Shown: in pieces, positions 1 through 8,300 of the stretch | How positions within the stretch are numbered: the first letter of the stretch is position 1 | Layout of the letters: each line of letters begins with the position of its first letter | Origin: Dyella silvatica | GTDB lineage: Bacteria; Pseudomonadota; Gammaproteobacteria; Xanthomonadales; Rhodanobacteraceae | Direction: 5' to 3' | Assembly: GCF_026283955.1 (NCBI RefSeq) | Contig: NZ_JAPDPE010000004.1 | Coordinates: forward strand, 1-64,000 | Length of the DNA stretch: 64,000 nt | The notes under the pieces: generated by a model | Told to the model about the DNA's origin: nothing | The model's database searches: none | The model's input: only the letters and a program-made list of their open reading frames with translations | Translations under genes and position numbers: made by a program

Positions 1-2
1 CA

Positions 3-1130
3 TGGCGATTCCACCTGGGTGACGATCCGCACTGGGCCGATGCGAGCGTGGACGACAGCGGCTGGGAAACGATGGACTTGAGCGCACCGGCAAGCAGCCA
101 TGATGGCGATGTCGGCCTGCCGAACTATGTCGGGGGATGGATGGCGCACGGCCACCCCGGTTATCAAGGGTATGCATGGTATCGGCGCACAGTGACGGTG
201 CCGACTGGAAACCGTGCATGGGATATTCTGGGGCCTACCGCTGTCGACGATGGTTACGAGTTGTATTGGAACGGCAGGCGTCTGGGTGGATCGGGCCGGC
301 TTGGCGCATCCCCTAGAGTTGTCGGCACGCGACCGATGATCTTTGCGCTTCCCGCCGATGCGGCCGGTACCCGTGCGGTGCTCGCCATCCGCGCTTTCAT
401 GCAGCCGGGCAACGACGCCAGCGCCGATGGCGGCGGTGTCCACGTTGCGCCGACACTGGCGCCGCGCCCGGAGAGTCACGCGCTATACCAGGTGCAATGG
501 TGGCGCTCGATCGCTGGCTATATCGTCGAAGTGGTCGAGCCCATCACCATGTTTGCGCTGATCGGTTTGGCGCTGGTCATTCGACCGCGCAGCAGCCACC
601 CGAGCTTCATTGCGATGGCCTGCATGGCGCTTGCGCTTTCGGCGCTGAAGCGCGTCGACAATGCGATTGTCTCGTGGACCGATCTGATGAGCCTGCCCAC
701 CTACGCCTGGTTATCAAAAGTAATCTGGATGCCGCTCAGCCTTGCCGCCTGGGCGCTTGCATGGAACCGTTGGTGTGCGCGTTCCTCGCGAGCCATCGAT
801 GGGGTCGCCCTGCTACTTACCGTGATTGGTGTGGTCGGTGGTGCAATGCAGATCATGGCGATGACTCATGCCTTTCGGTTCGGCTTACTCGTACTATTCG
901 CACTGATTGCCGTGCGAATGGCTCGCGCTGGCTCGATGCGTATCATGGCGCTCACCACGATGGCATGGATCCTGGTGGCGCAATTTGCCGGCGAGCTAGG
1001 CTCGGTCGGCATCCCAACCATCTGGTTTCCGTTTGGCATCGGCGTAACGCTTACGCAGTACGCCTATGCAGTCGCCGTACCGCTCCTGGGCATCTTGATC
1101 ATGCGAACCTTGCAGTCGAAGAGCGCATGA
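3..1130 (+). CDS. Membrane protein with N-terminal jelly-roll sensor region (5' partial)
   Basis: The reading frame is open to the left edge, so the gene starts outside the window. The first visible codons encode WRFHLGDDPHWADASVDDSG, which I recognise as the start of the galactose-binding-like jelly-roll domain found at the N terminus of many bacterial membrane sensors. An in-frame GTG at 48 is therefore not the true start. After about 165 visible residues, roughly seven to eight hydrophobic segments follow to the C terminus, ending in the short tail MRTLQSKSA. No kinase, GGDEF or other output domain follows the membrane part, which is unusual for this architecture. By inference it binds a ligand outside the membrane and signals through partners, or it is a shortened sensor. 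The ligand is unknown. The next gene starts 319 bp downstream, so they probably do not share a transcript. Confidence 0.75.
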   Translation, partial: WRFHLGDDPHWADASVDDSGWETMDLSAPASSHDGDVGLPNYVGGWMAHGHPGYQGYAWYRRTVTVPTGNRAWDILGPTAVDDGYELYWNGRRLGGSGRLGASPRVVGTRPMIFALPADAAGTRAVLAIRAFMQPGNDASADGGGVHVAPTLAPRPESHALYQVQWWRSIAGYIVEVVEPITMFALIGLALVIRPRSSHPSFIAMACMALALSALKRVDNAIVSWTDLMSLPTYAWLSKVIWMPLSLAAWALAWNRWCARSSRAIDGVALLLTVIGVVGGAMQIMAMTHAFRFGLLVLFALIAVRMARAGSMRIMALTTMAWILVAQFAGELGSVGIPTIWFPFGIGVTLTQYAYAVAVPLLGILIMRTLQSKSA

Positions 1131-1241
1131 TGATCAGGGGTGCGCCTCTCGGGCGGGTATCCGCGGCACTCAGTGCGAGCTGATTGATGTGTGCCGTCTC
1201 TCATGAGCTGAGCTTCATCGTGCATCGCGCCGCACTTGTGT

Positions 1242-1257
1242 GTGACGTAATCGTCAC
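1242..1257. promoter_or_regulatory. Perfect inverted repeat in the 1131-1449 intergenic gap
   Basis: GTGACG-TAAT-CGTCAC has 6-bp arms and a 4-bp spacer and lies about 190 bp upstream of the secreted-protein gene. The shape fits a dimeric regulator site, but no regulator can be named. The rest of the 319-bp gap (1131-1449) shows no gene and no clear sigma70 promoter. Confidence 0.25.
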
Positions 1258-1449
1258 TTGCGTGCTTCAACACTAAGGCATATTTCCCACGCGACATGGC
1301 TGGATAGCCTGGTTTCCGAAGTGGAGATGCCTTGCGCGATGGGTCGCAACGACTTAGCCATACGCGATGTTCAAGGAGTGGAGATTGGGGAAGTCATAGG
1401 CTATTAGCCGTGGCGTCAGGCGCAATTTAACTCAAACAGGAGTGAGCTT

Positions 1450-2181
1450 ATGAAACGATTCGTCGCAACCCTGGGTTTTGCTTTCCTGGCTTTGACTACA
1501 TTTTCTGCGATCGCGCAAACCGGAACGGTTCAAGCATCTTCAAACTTTGTTGACATACCATACAGTAGCCCCACAGGCACGGTTGAAGTAAAGATCACCG
1601 CGAGTCGGCCTGCTTATCCATTTTTTTATGTATGCCTTTATGCTTCAGTCAATACCCTTATCCGCAATCCACGCACTGATCAGTTCATCGGCTGCTCCGA
1701 ATGGGGGTCCGCTGATTATTTTATTGGAGTGGATTCATCGCTAACGGTGGATAACGCCTATTATTTCTATGCGATGGAGCAAGACGACGTATATCAAGGG
1801 GCGCCGGGAACCGTTGTGCAGACTGACAGTAGGCCGGGAACGGTTGCCGCAAGAAGGCCCATCAACTTAAGCATAAGCCCCAACCCGGCAACCATACCTC
1901 CCGGGGCGCCATCTACGACAGTAACCATTTCGCAAAATCCGTCATCAACCTACTCTGCTGCCAATGTCTCCTGGTATGGGGTAAATAATTTGCCGCCTTA
2001 TACTGGCAAAATATGGTGCCTGGGTACGCCGTCCGTTCTCTATACGACAACGGCTAATGTAGGAAGCGGCGAGAGGTCCACGCTCTACGTGGCGCCGTAT
2101 GACGGATGTACCGCGGGAACCAGCGTCCCATCGCTGCCCGCCGTGATTTTAAACGAGGTTTCGTTTTCTACGACGAACTAG
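1450..2181 (+). CDS. Secreted protein of unknown family
   Basis: A 243-residue protein. The start is well supported: AGGAG lies 7-8 bases upstream of the ATG. The N terminus MKRFVATLGFAFLALTTFSAIAQ is a classical Sec signal peptide, with likely cleavage after AIA or AQ, so the mature protein should be periplasmic or extracellular. The mature part is rich in Ser, Thr, Pro and Tyr. It has four to five cysteines that could form disulfides, and a Pro-rich stretch (ISPNPATIPPGAPS, about residues 141-154) typical of linkers before Ig-like beta-sandwich domains. I do not recognise the family. Codon use is visibly less GC-rich than in the genes from 3.8 kb on, which may mean recent acquisition. A hairpin follows the stop codon. 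Confidence 0.8.
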   Translation: MKRFVATLGFAFLALTTFSAIAQTGTVQASSNFVDIPYSSPTGTVEVKITASRPAYPFFYVCLYASVNTLIRNPRTDQFIGCSEWGSADYFIGVDSSLTVDNAYYFYAMEQDDVYQGAPGTVVQTDSRPGTVAARRPINLSISPNPATIPPGAPSTTVTISQNPSSTYSAANVSWYGVNNLPPYTGKIWCLGTPSVLYTTTANVGSGERSTLYVAPYDGCTAGTSVPSLPAVILNEVSFSTTN

Positions 2182-2198
2182 GCACGCCAACGGCTTAT

Positions 2199-2232
2199 GG
2201 CAGGATGCTCGATTAATCTCGGGCATTCTGCC
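2199..2232. terminator. Hairpin between convergent genes
   Basis: A 13-bp stem with two G-U pairs (GGCAGGATGCTCG with CGGGCATTCTGCC) encloses an 8-nt loop. It sits between the secreted-protein stop (2181) and the cupin stop (2268, opposite strand). There is no good T-tract on either side, so it is a possible bidirectional terminator only. Confidence 0.4.
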
Positions 2233-2267
2233 GTGGGTTAATGTCATGCATTCGCCGGAATGAGTTG

Positions 2268-2681
2268 TCAGTCGCCAGGCAGTTCAAGACTGTGCTCGGT
2301 CGGCTCTGGCGTAACGCCCAGCACCTTGAGGTGCCTGGAGCCTTCGAAGCGATGCCAGCAGTTTTGCGGCACCACGACGAGCTCCCCCGTGTTGAGGCTG
2401 ATCCGCTGCTGTTCGCCGTTTACAAGAAACACAAGGGTCGTGCTGCCTTCGATGGACATCACGATCTCGTCTCCTCCCGGGTGACGTTCCCATTCGGTAT
2501 TGCCGGAATAGTAGCCAACAGAGATGGCTCCGTTCCGGTACGGCGCAACTTTCAGGAACGCCAGCTCGCTCCCGCCATTGAACGCCATCTCAGGGGTCCG
2601 CTCGGCTAGATAGGTAAGCCGCTTCAGGGTGTCGGCTAAGGATTTCTTTTCTATCACGCCCTCCCCCTTTCGATGTCTCAT
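2268..2681 (-). CDS. Small single-domain cupin protein
   Basis: Up to 137 residues on the minus strand. The cupin core is visible: motif 1 around WERHPGGDEIVMSIEG and motif 2 around GELVVVPQNCWHRFEG, each contributing a His/Glu-type metal ligand. Small cupins of this kind bind a metal and a small acidic or sugar-like ligand; some are isomerases or dioxygenases, others are sensors. The sequence does not decide the substrate. Start choice is uncertain. The ATG at 2681 gives MRHRKGEGVIEKK. An internal GTG (complement of 2655-2657) would give the more natural start (V)IEKKSLADTL and is preceded by a purine-rich GGGGGAGG, though very close to it. The gene converges on the secreted-protein gene. 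Confidence 0.75.
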   Translation of the reverse strand: MRHRKGEGVIEKKSLADTLKRLTYLAERTPEMAFNGGSELAFLKVAPYRNGAISVGYYSGNTEWERHPGGDEIVMSIEGSTTLVFLVNGEQQRISLNTGELVVVPQNCWHRFEGSRHLKVLGVTPEPTEHSLELPGD

Positions 2682-2720
2682 TAAAATGTAGACCGCGCAA
2701 AGCCAGGCGTAGCGGGCGAC

Positions 2721-2918
2721 CTAAAGTAAGCGCGCCTGCGCTTGAACCCTCCAGATATCGTAGGTTATCGCTGCCGCAGCTCCTCCAGGCTGCTTAAAAT
2801 CGTCAGACGGACGAATAATCCACCCAAGCAGGCCAGCCTTCACCGAGGCTGGCACCTCGGCGTATTCCGCATCGCACAACTGAAGCACATCGATCCAGCC
2901 CCTTCCCCGGCGCCCCAT
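2721..2918 (-). CDS. Possible small protein or gene fragment, unknown
   Basis: A 65-residue minus-strand frame upstream of the cupin gene. The residue pattern from VLQLCDAEYAEVPASVKAGL onward looks protein-like, but there is no convincing ribosome binding site, no recognised family and no length support. It may be the remnant of a larger gene or a chance frame. It is listed because the surrounding 1.1 kb otherwise lacks coding signal. Confidence 0.2.
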   Translation of the reverse strand: MGRRGRGWIDVLQLCDAEYAEVPASVKAGLLGWIIRPSDDFKQPGGAAAAITYDIWRVQAQARLL

Positions 2919-3791
2919 TCTTCATCGCGGATTCTCTGTGCTGTCTAGCCCGGAATCAGTGATATCTAGTACGGCGTAAAAGGTTGCGAATAACCTAAGC
3001 TATTGCGCCCTTGTTCGTTAGCCAGTTAATTATATAGAGCAAAATCGCCCTGGATAGATCGAGATAATTATTGCAAGCAGCGTCTGTAATCATGTCGCAA
3101 TATGATGCGCGCACTCTGAAAATCGACCTATCCATTAATTATTAAAAAATATAAATACACAGAATTTTCATTTTCTTCACGCTCAATCTGTAATGGTCGG
3201 CGGGTGATTGGGGGCTAGCCACGCATTTTGTAGTTAGGTAATCTCTGGCCCACATCCCTGGATATCTCTCCAGACAAGCGACCGAATTATAGCTACGCAG
3301 AAGCAAGTCCCTGGCTTGCAGAATAGCCCGGGAGTGCTGGCCATTCGTCATGGAATGTACGATTGTCAGTTCGCAACAGGGGGCAAGATGCTTAGATATG
3401 AGTAATTCGTACCGCGCCTATGCGTATGCATGGCGCGCATAGTCCGTTGACCTAGAGCAAGGCGCATCGCCCAAGGTGATGCCGACCGCCCCTGCAGGGG
3501 CGGCATGGTTGCATGTGCGCGCGATCTTGCTCGCGGACGGACCACATACGCAGCGCAGCGGCTGCCCTATCGTCTTGCGGAATACCGCAGGGTGGCGTGT
3601 TGGCGCTGTTGGAGATTAATGCTCCATTAGGCATCTGGCTAGATACGAAGGCCATTAATTGGCATTTAAAGTAAATGACGGATTTAACCGAATCCGATAA
3701 CTCGTAACACGTGCTGTAACTATTTTTCAGCCATGTTCGAGTCCACGGATGCAGGCCCACCGAAGCGTTACTTCATTCAACAGGAGCTGCT
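2919..3791. other. Gene-poor intergenic region
   Basis: About 870 bp without a convincing gene. Positions 2990-3380 are clearly AT-richer than the rest of the window. A 69-residue minus-strand frame at 3142-3351 lacks a start signal and family resemblance. The right end should carry the promoter for the 3792-20636 cassette, but no clear -35/-10 pair could be picked out. Confidence 0.5.
3486..3503. repeat. Perfect 18-bp palindrome
   Basis: CCGCCCCTGCAGGGGCGG is a perfect palindrome about 290 bp upstream of the 3792 gene. It could be a terminator-type hairpin for leftward or rightward transcription or a dyad binding site. No T-tract follows on either strand. Confidence 0.4.
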
Positions 3792-4166
3792 ATGAACGCC
3801 CAAGTTAAAGTTACCGATTTCGAAGCCGGCCAGAGCGTCAATACCAAGCTGACGCCCAATTCCAACTGCATCACCAGCGCCAGCGGCGACGATAATGACG
3901 ATACCCAGCTGGCCTTCCAGTATGACAACAACATCACGTACTGGAGCCCGGCTATTTCTTCGAGCAGCGGTGATGCCATCAACGATCGCGACCGTGGCAA
4001 CACCGTCGTTCGTTTCCTCAAGGGCCTGACGGTCTCTTACCTGGCCCAGTCCGGCGGCCTTTACACCGTCGTCCTTGACGGCGAAATCAAGGACAGCGGC
4101 ACCACCTACGTCATGACCGGCAAGACGCTCGGCACGTTCAAGAGTCGCAAGCCGGCGAAGCGCTAA
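3792..4166 (+). CDS. Small protein of unknown function, first gene of cassette
   Basis: A 124-residue protein. AGGAG lies about 7 bases before the ATG, so the start is firm. It has no signal peptide or membrane segment. The sequence is rich in Ser, Thr, Asn and Asp, with an acidic patch (ASGDDNDDTQ, about residues 30-39) and alternating hydrophobic residues towards the C terminus (SYLAQSGGLYTVVLDGEI) that suggest a compact beta fold. It ends with the basic tail KSRKPAKR. I do not recognise the family. It lies 7 bp before the lipoprotein gene and leads a run of tightly packed same-strand genes, so it is probably co-transcribed with the giant proteins downstream and may be a small structural or chaperone-like partner. 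That role is inferred from position only. Confidence 0.7.
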   Translation: MNAQVKVTDFEAGQSVNTKLTPNSNCITSASGDDNDDTQLAFQYDNNITYWSPAISSSSGDAINDRDRGNTVVRFLKGLTVSYLAQSGGLYTVVLDGEIKDSGTTYVMTGKTLGTFKSRKPAKR

Positions 4167-4173
4167 CCGCCGA

Positions 4174-4644
4174 GTGAGCAAGCAAACCGTCTGGAGGATC
4201 GCGGGGCTCGCCCTCCTCCTGGCGGGTTGCACGCGCGAGGCGCCGGCCTGTCTGCCGACGTCGCAGTCGGCTGCGGCCGCGCCACACACCAACACCCTGG
4301 ACTACACGGTCTGGATCACCCCGGAAATACGCAGCGACACGCATGTCCAGGAAGACACCCAATCAGCCCAGGTCACCTTCGTCAGTGGCAGCCAGGTCAT
4401 GCTGACGATTGCGCTGTCGCAGGGTGCCAACAGCGCGATTGTCGATCGCGGTGCCGCCGTGGGCACTGCGCGCATCGATCCGGGCCTGCGACTGGATTTC
4501 CAGATCGCCACGCCGCTGCAACGCGGCGCCGTCTATCTCGACGGGCACTTCGCCTCCTCGAATCTTCCGAAGGTTCACTACCAGGGCGCGCTGGCGACCT
4601 GGAGCGCGCCACCGCAACCGCCCCTGACCGCGACGAAGGAATAA
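4174..4644 (+). CDS. Lipoprotein of unknown family
   Basis: A 156-residue protein starting at GTG. The chosen start gives MSKQTVWRIAGLALLLAGC, a type II signal peptide with lipobox LLAG-C at Cys19, so it should be lipid-anchored. The residue after Cys is Thr, compatible with outer-membrane sorting by Lol. The ribosome binding site is weak, and translation may be coupled to the gene 7 bp upstream. The mature part has alternating beta-type sequence (QVTFVSGSQVMLTIALSQG, LRLDFQIATPL, VYLDGHFASS) and a Pro-rich C terminus. No family is recognised. It is separated from the next start by 2 bp. By position it could anchor or help export the large soluble proteins that follow, but this is inference. 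Confidence 0.75.
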   Translation: MSKQTVWRIAGLALLLAGCTREAPACLPTSQSAAAAPHTNTLDYTVWITPEIRSDTHVQEDTQSAQVTFVSGSQVMLTIALSQGANSAIVDRGAAVGTARIDPGLRLDFQIATPLQRGAVYLDGHFASSNLPKVHYQGALATWSAPPQPPLTATKE

Positions 4645-4646
4645 GC

Positions 4647-7600
4647 ATGCCAAGCACGGTGGAATACCAGCAAATCGGCGGCACTGCGGTGTACGAAATA
4701 CCCGCCGCAAGCCAGGTCGCCGGTTGGGCCGGTTATGTTCTGAAAGGCAAGGCCTTGCCTACCGAGATCGGCTTCAAGGCCGCCTTCGACAACCAGTCCG
4801 GAAGCTTTCTTTTCGCGGCCACCCGGCCCGCGGCGCTGGACAGCGATCCGGCAACGTTCGCCGACAACGCGCTGAAATATTTCGCCGACAACGCACCCAA
4901 CGGACGCGGCGTGGCGTGGCTGGCCAGCTCGTCGCCCACGGTGTTCGGCGGGTTTGGCCAATTCGGGTTCTCCTTCGTGTGGGACCCCATCCTGAAGCTG
5001 TACCAGCTGACCTCGAACCTCAACGCCGCGCTCGGCTCGTCGCTCATTTTCTTCGCGCTGCGCAATCTGTACATCCGCGCCGACGAAGCCAGTGCCTCAT
5101 TGGTGATTTCGATCAAGCGCGGGTCGCAGGAACTGATCGGCTTCCAGAGTGGCCTGCGCCCGGTCGGCATCACCGTCAGTCCCGGCACCCAGCAGGAGGC
5201 CCGTATCCCGACGACCGGGCCCAATGCCGGCAGTTTTCTGTTCGCCGCCGAGATCGTGCCGTCTATCGCTTTCGCGTCCTCGGTGCTTCCGGTCGGCTGC
5301 ACTTATGTCGTGCGGGCTACGCAAGGCGACGGCGCCGATACGCGCATTAACTATCCGATCTTTGGCAAGCTGCCCGACAAGCTGTTGACCAACGGCGTGG
5401 TCGATCCCAGCGACCCGTTCAATCGAGCGATCGGCGCCACCGCACTGGCGGCCGGCGCGCTGCGCACCGCCTTTGGCCTGCGTCCGTCGGTGGCGCTCGC
5501 CAGTCAGTTCCGTACCGCGCAAGGCCATGCGCTCGACCTGCTGCCGCTCGGCGGCGACCCAACGGTGATTGCCTTGCCGCTGGCGGCGGGCGCGCTGGCG
5601 CTGGCCTCGGCCTCGCCGATCGATACCGCCACCAAGGATTGCGCTGCTTATCTCGCGCCCGCCGGCGAGTTCGGCCTGATTGCGGGTGACGCCGAGAGCG
5701 CCGAGGACCTGCTCTGCGGCCTGTTCGGCTCCGAGCGGCTGACCTTCCGCTCGTCGGTCGCCGGCGGGGCGCGCGGCAACACCATGCGCTGGCTGCCGTC
5801 GCAGCCCGGCTACGCACCGGTGTTTCCTTTTCTTACCGCCGATCTCGACAATCCATCCAGCGGCTGCGTCAAACCGCGCCTCGATCCGCGCTATCTCACT
5901 TCGTGGATGACCCTGGCCGGCACACCACCGGCCGGATATCACGCCGAGCCCGAGGGCTCACCGCTCTACGGTTCGCCCAGTGCCGATGGCCTGCTCAGCG
6001 CCACGCCACCCTCGGCCAAGATCTCCGGCGACCCGGCGCACAGCTTTCCACTGGTGCCCTATGCCGGCGTGAGTACCAGCGCAGGCGTCACCCACGAGCT
6101 GATCACCGGCATGGAAAGCGAGATCATCTCGCCGACTCGGCGCACACTGATCAACGCAGGCGCCACGCCCACCTGGCAACGGCGCGCTGCCGCCCAGCTG
6201 GTCGACCTGGAGCAGACCACGACCAGCACCACGCCACAGGGCTCGCTGGTCGTCATCGATCCCGCCTCGGGCGCCTATCAGCAAGTTCTGCTGGCTCAGT
6301 CGCAGCCGGTCGGTGGTCAGCTCCTGCCGTTTGCGTTCGAGCATCCAACCATCGAGGTGCAGCAGGCACTGCAGACCAATCAACTATTCATCGTGGCGGT
6401 CAATCCCGAGCCCTTCGACCGCCCCGGCGGGCCTACGCCAGCAGTGTTCGCCAACGTCGCCGATATCGCCGGCTGGACCATGACCGCGCATGTCGGTCGC
6501 GGCGCCACGCCCACGGCCTATAAGAACGTAATGATCATGAAGTACTGCGCCGGCAGCCTGGCTGAGCGGGTGACCAATCCCAACCGCTGGACCGATCCGG
6601 AAGTGTTCTCGCTGTTGCCGGAGGCGAATTTCTCCGTCTCCGGACGCGCGCCGGACACGGCCCGCTGCCTGGGCTCCAGGCGCGCCGGCGGCTCTTGCAA
6701 GGAGAACGATGCACTGGCCTATACCGGCCTCTCGCAATGGCTGCAGGACTATATCGCCGACGCCATCGCGCTGGCCGATGGCAACAGTTCGGCCGCGCCG
6801 TTCTATCAGCGCTTCAAGCAGATCGTTACCGATCCCAACTGGAATGGCGTGATCGTGCTGGCCGCCGATCTCGTCGCGGGCGATCTGCCGCCGCAGATTC
6901 AGGGCCTGGCCGCTGGTATCGACCTCACCCGGTTTGCCTCGCATCACTTCGGCTTCAATGCCAGCCGCGTCAAGGTCAACAACAAGCAGCTCAGCCTCGA
7001 CGGGCCATCGAGCTGGTTCGGCCTGGTCGACTACAGCAACCTCGCCTATGGCCAGAACGTGCTGTCCGGCGCCTCGCCCGACTTACCCATACCCTTCCCT
7101 GTCAATGACGACTTCGGCTTCACCGTGCTCGAGCTGCGCAGCTTGTTCGAGAACAGCGCGCTGACCCGTTTCGAGAGTCGCATCCAGCTCACCTGCCGGC
7201 GGCTATTCGGCTCGCGCGTCAGCGCGGCCTACCGCAATGGCGAGGGCCTGCCGGAGACGGCGGTGGTGCTCACGGGCAGCTATATCGCCCAGGGCGACAG
7301 TGGCGCTTATGTGTTCGAGCAAACCACGCCAAGCATCTTCACCACCGACAGCAATGTGCTGAGCGCGGTAGCGTTCAACCGTGTGCAATTCAACACGCTG
7401 GGGCCGCGCGACAATGGTGCGACCATCGCCAGCCGCTTCCTGATCTGGGGCATGTTCGACTTCGTCCAGCTCAATGCCAGCGACGGCTCGCTACTCGACG
7501 TATTGTCGTTCGGCACCGCGCCCGGCACGCCGCCACCGCAGCTCGGCAGGGGGTTGGCGTTCTCCAATCTCACTATCGATATGAGCTTCCCGACCATCAC

Positions 7601-8300
7601 GCCCAACGCCGTGTCGTTCGTGCTGGGCACCGCCAATCTCGCTTACGACGCCACCGCCAGCGAGTCGCGCGACGACTGCCTGTATCGCGGTTTCGCGCTG
7701 CAGCTCAAGAGCTTCGTCCAGGTCACCGATGCGCAGACGCCGGCGCAGCTCGGCTTTCTGCCGGTGTCCTCGCCGCTATCGCTCGAACGGCTGGCTGCGC
7801 CGTGGTATGGCGTGGTCTACGAGGTCACCCTTGGTGGCCCGGGCGCGCTGGCATCGAGTGCCGGCTTCAGTTCGAACCTGCTGATCGCGTGGTCGCCCAA
7901 GTCCACGGCCAGCGCCAGCACCCGTTCGCTATTCATCGGGCTGAGCCTGCCGGGCGCGGCACCGGGCGCCAAGCTATTCAGCGTGCAAGGCGTGTTCAAA
8001 ATCGCGGTCGGCGCGATCGCGCTGTCGCGCCAGCAGGTGCCGGCCACCAACCAGGAGCCGCCACCGCCGCCGCGTCACTACTACTGCCTCAGCCTCAACG
8101 ACATCGCGCTGAAGATCTTCGGCATCGCCAAGCTGCCGCCCAGCGCGACCATCCGCTTCTTCTTGTTCGGCGACCCGGACCGGGCCGGCAGTCTGGGCTG
8201 GTATGCGGCGTATGTCGCCGACGACATCAAGTCCCTGTCCGCGTCGCCCAGCGAGCGCAAGTCAGCGGCAATCACCTCTATCGGCGAGGAGCGCCCATGA
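4647..8300 (+). CDS. Large 1217-residue protein of unknown family
   Basis: The frame is open further upstream (to 4227), but that part overlaps the lipoprotein gene. The ATG at 4647 has AAGGA at good spacing and gives MPSTVEYQQIGGTAVYEIPA, so I take it as the start. The product is 1217 residues. It has no signal peptide and no clear transmembrane helix. Composition is Ala, Gly, Ser and Phe rich with many predicted short beta strands (for example GFKAAFDNQSGSFLFAATRP and a similar GPNAGSFLFAAEIVPSIAFA about 150 residues later). This suggests repeated beta-sandwich units. I do not recognise a domain. The stop overlaps the next start (ATGA), which shows translational coupling with the EEP enzyme. 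It is possibly a structural or carrier component of a multi-protein particle; this is inference from size and context. Confidence 0.8.
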   Translation: MPSTVEYQQIGGTAVYEIPAASQVAGWAGYVLKGKALPTEIGFKAAFDNQSGSFLFAATRPAALDSDPATFADNALKYFADNAPNGRGVAWLASSSPTVFGGFGQFGFSFVWDPILKLYQLTSNLNAALGSSLIFFALRNLYIRADEASASLVISIKRGSQELIGFQSGLRPVGITVSPGTQQEARIPTTGPNAGSFLFAAEIVPSIAFASSVLPVGCTYVVRATQGDGADTRINYPIFGKLPDKLLTNGVVDPSDPFNRAIGATALAAGALRTAFGLRPSVALASQFRTAQGHALDLLPLGGDPTVIALPLAAGALALASASPIDTATKDCAAYLAPAGEFGLIAGDAESAEDLLCGLFGSERLTFRSSVAGGARGNTMRWLPSQPGYAPVFPFLTADLDNPSSGCVKPRLDPRYLTSWMTLAGTPPAGYHAEPEGSPLYGSPSADGLLSATPPSAKISGDPAHSFPLVPYAGVSTSAGVTHELITGMESEIISPTRRTLINAGATPTWQRRAAAQLVDLEQTTTSTTPQGSLVVIDPASGAYQQVLLAQSQPVGGQLLPFAFEHPTIEVQQALQTNQLFIVAVNPEPFDRPGGPTPAVFANVADIAGWTMTAHVGRGATPTAYKNVMIMKYCAGSLAERVTNPNRWTDPEVFSLLPEANFSVSGRAPDTARCLGSRRAGGSCKENDALAYTGLSQWLQDYIADAIALADGNSSAAPFYQRFKQIVTDPNWNGVIVLAADLVAGDLPPQIQGLAAGIDLTRFASHHFGFNASRVKVNNKQLSLDGPSSWFGLVDYSNLAYGQNVLSGASPDLPIPFPVNDDFGFTVLELRSLFENSALTRFESRIQLTCRRLFGSRVSAAYRNGEGLPETAVVLTGSYIAQGDSGAYVFEQTTPSIFTTDSNVLSAVAFNRVQFNTLGPRDNGATIASRFLIWGMFDFVQLNASDGSLLDVLSFGTAPGTPPPQLGRGLAFSNLTIDMSFPTITPNAVSFVLGTANLAYDATASESRDDCLYRGFALQLKSFVQVTDAQTPAQLGFLPVSSPLSLERLAAPWYGVVYEVTLGGPGALASSAGFSSNLLIAWSPKSTASASTRSLFIGLSLPGAAPGAKLFSVQGVFKIAVGAIALSRQQVPATNQEPPPPPRHYYCLSLNDIALKIFGIAKLPPSATIRFFLFGDPDRAGSLGWYAAYVADDIKSLSASPSERKSAAITSIGEERP

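Noticed and set aside
3142-3351. 69-residue minus-strand gene in the AT-rich gap
   Set aside because: No ribosome binding site, atypical composition and no recognisable family; most likely chance.
4227-4646. Extended N terminus of the 1217-residue protein
   Set aside because: It overlaps the lipoprotein gene in another frame, and a good ribosome binding site precedes ATG 4647.
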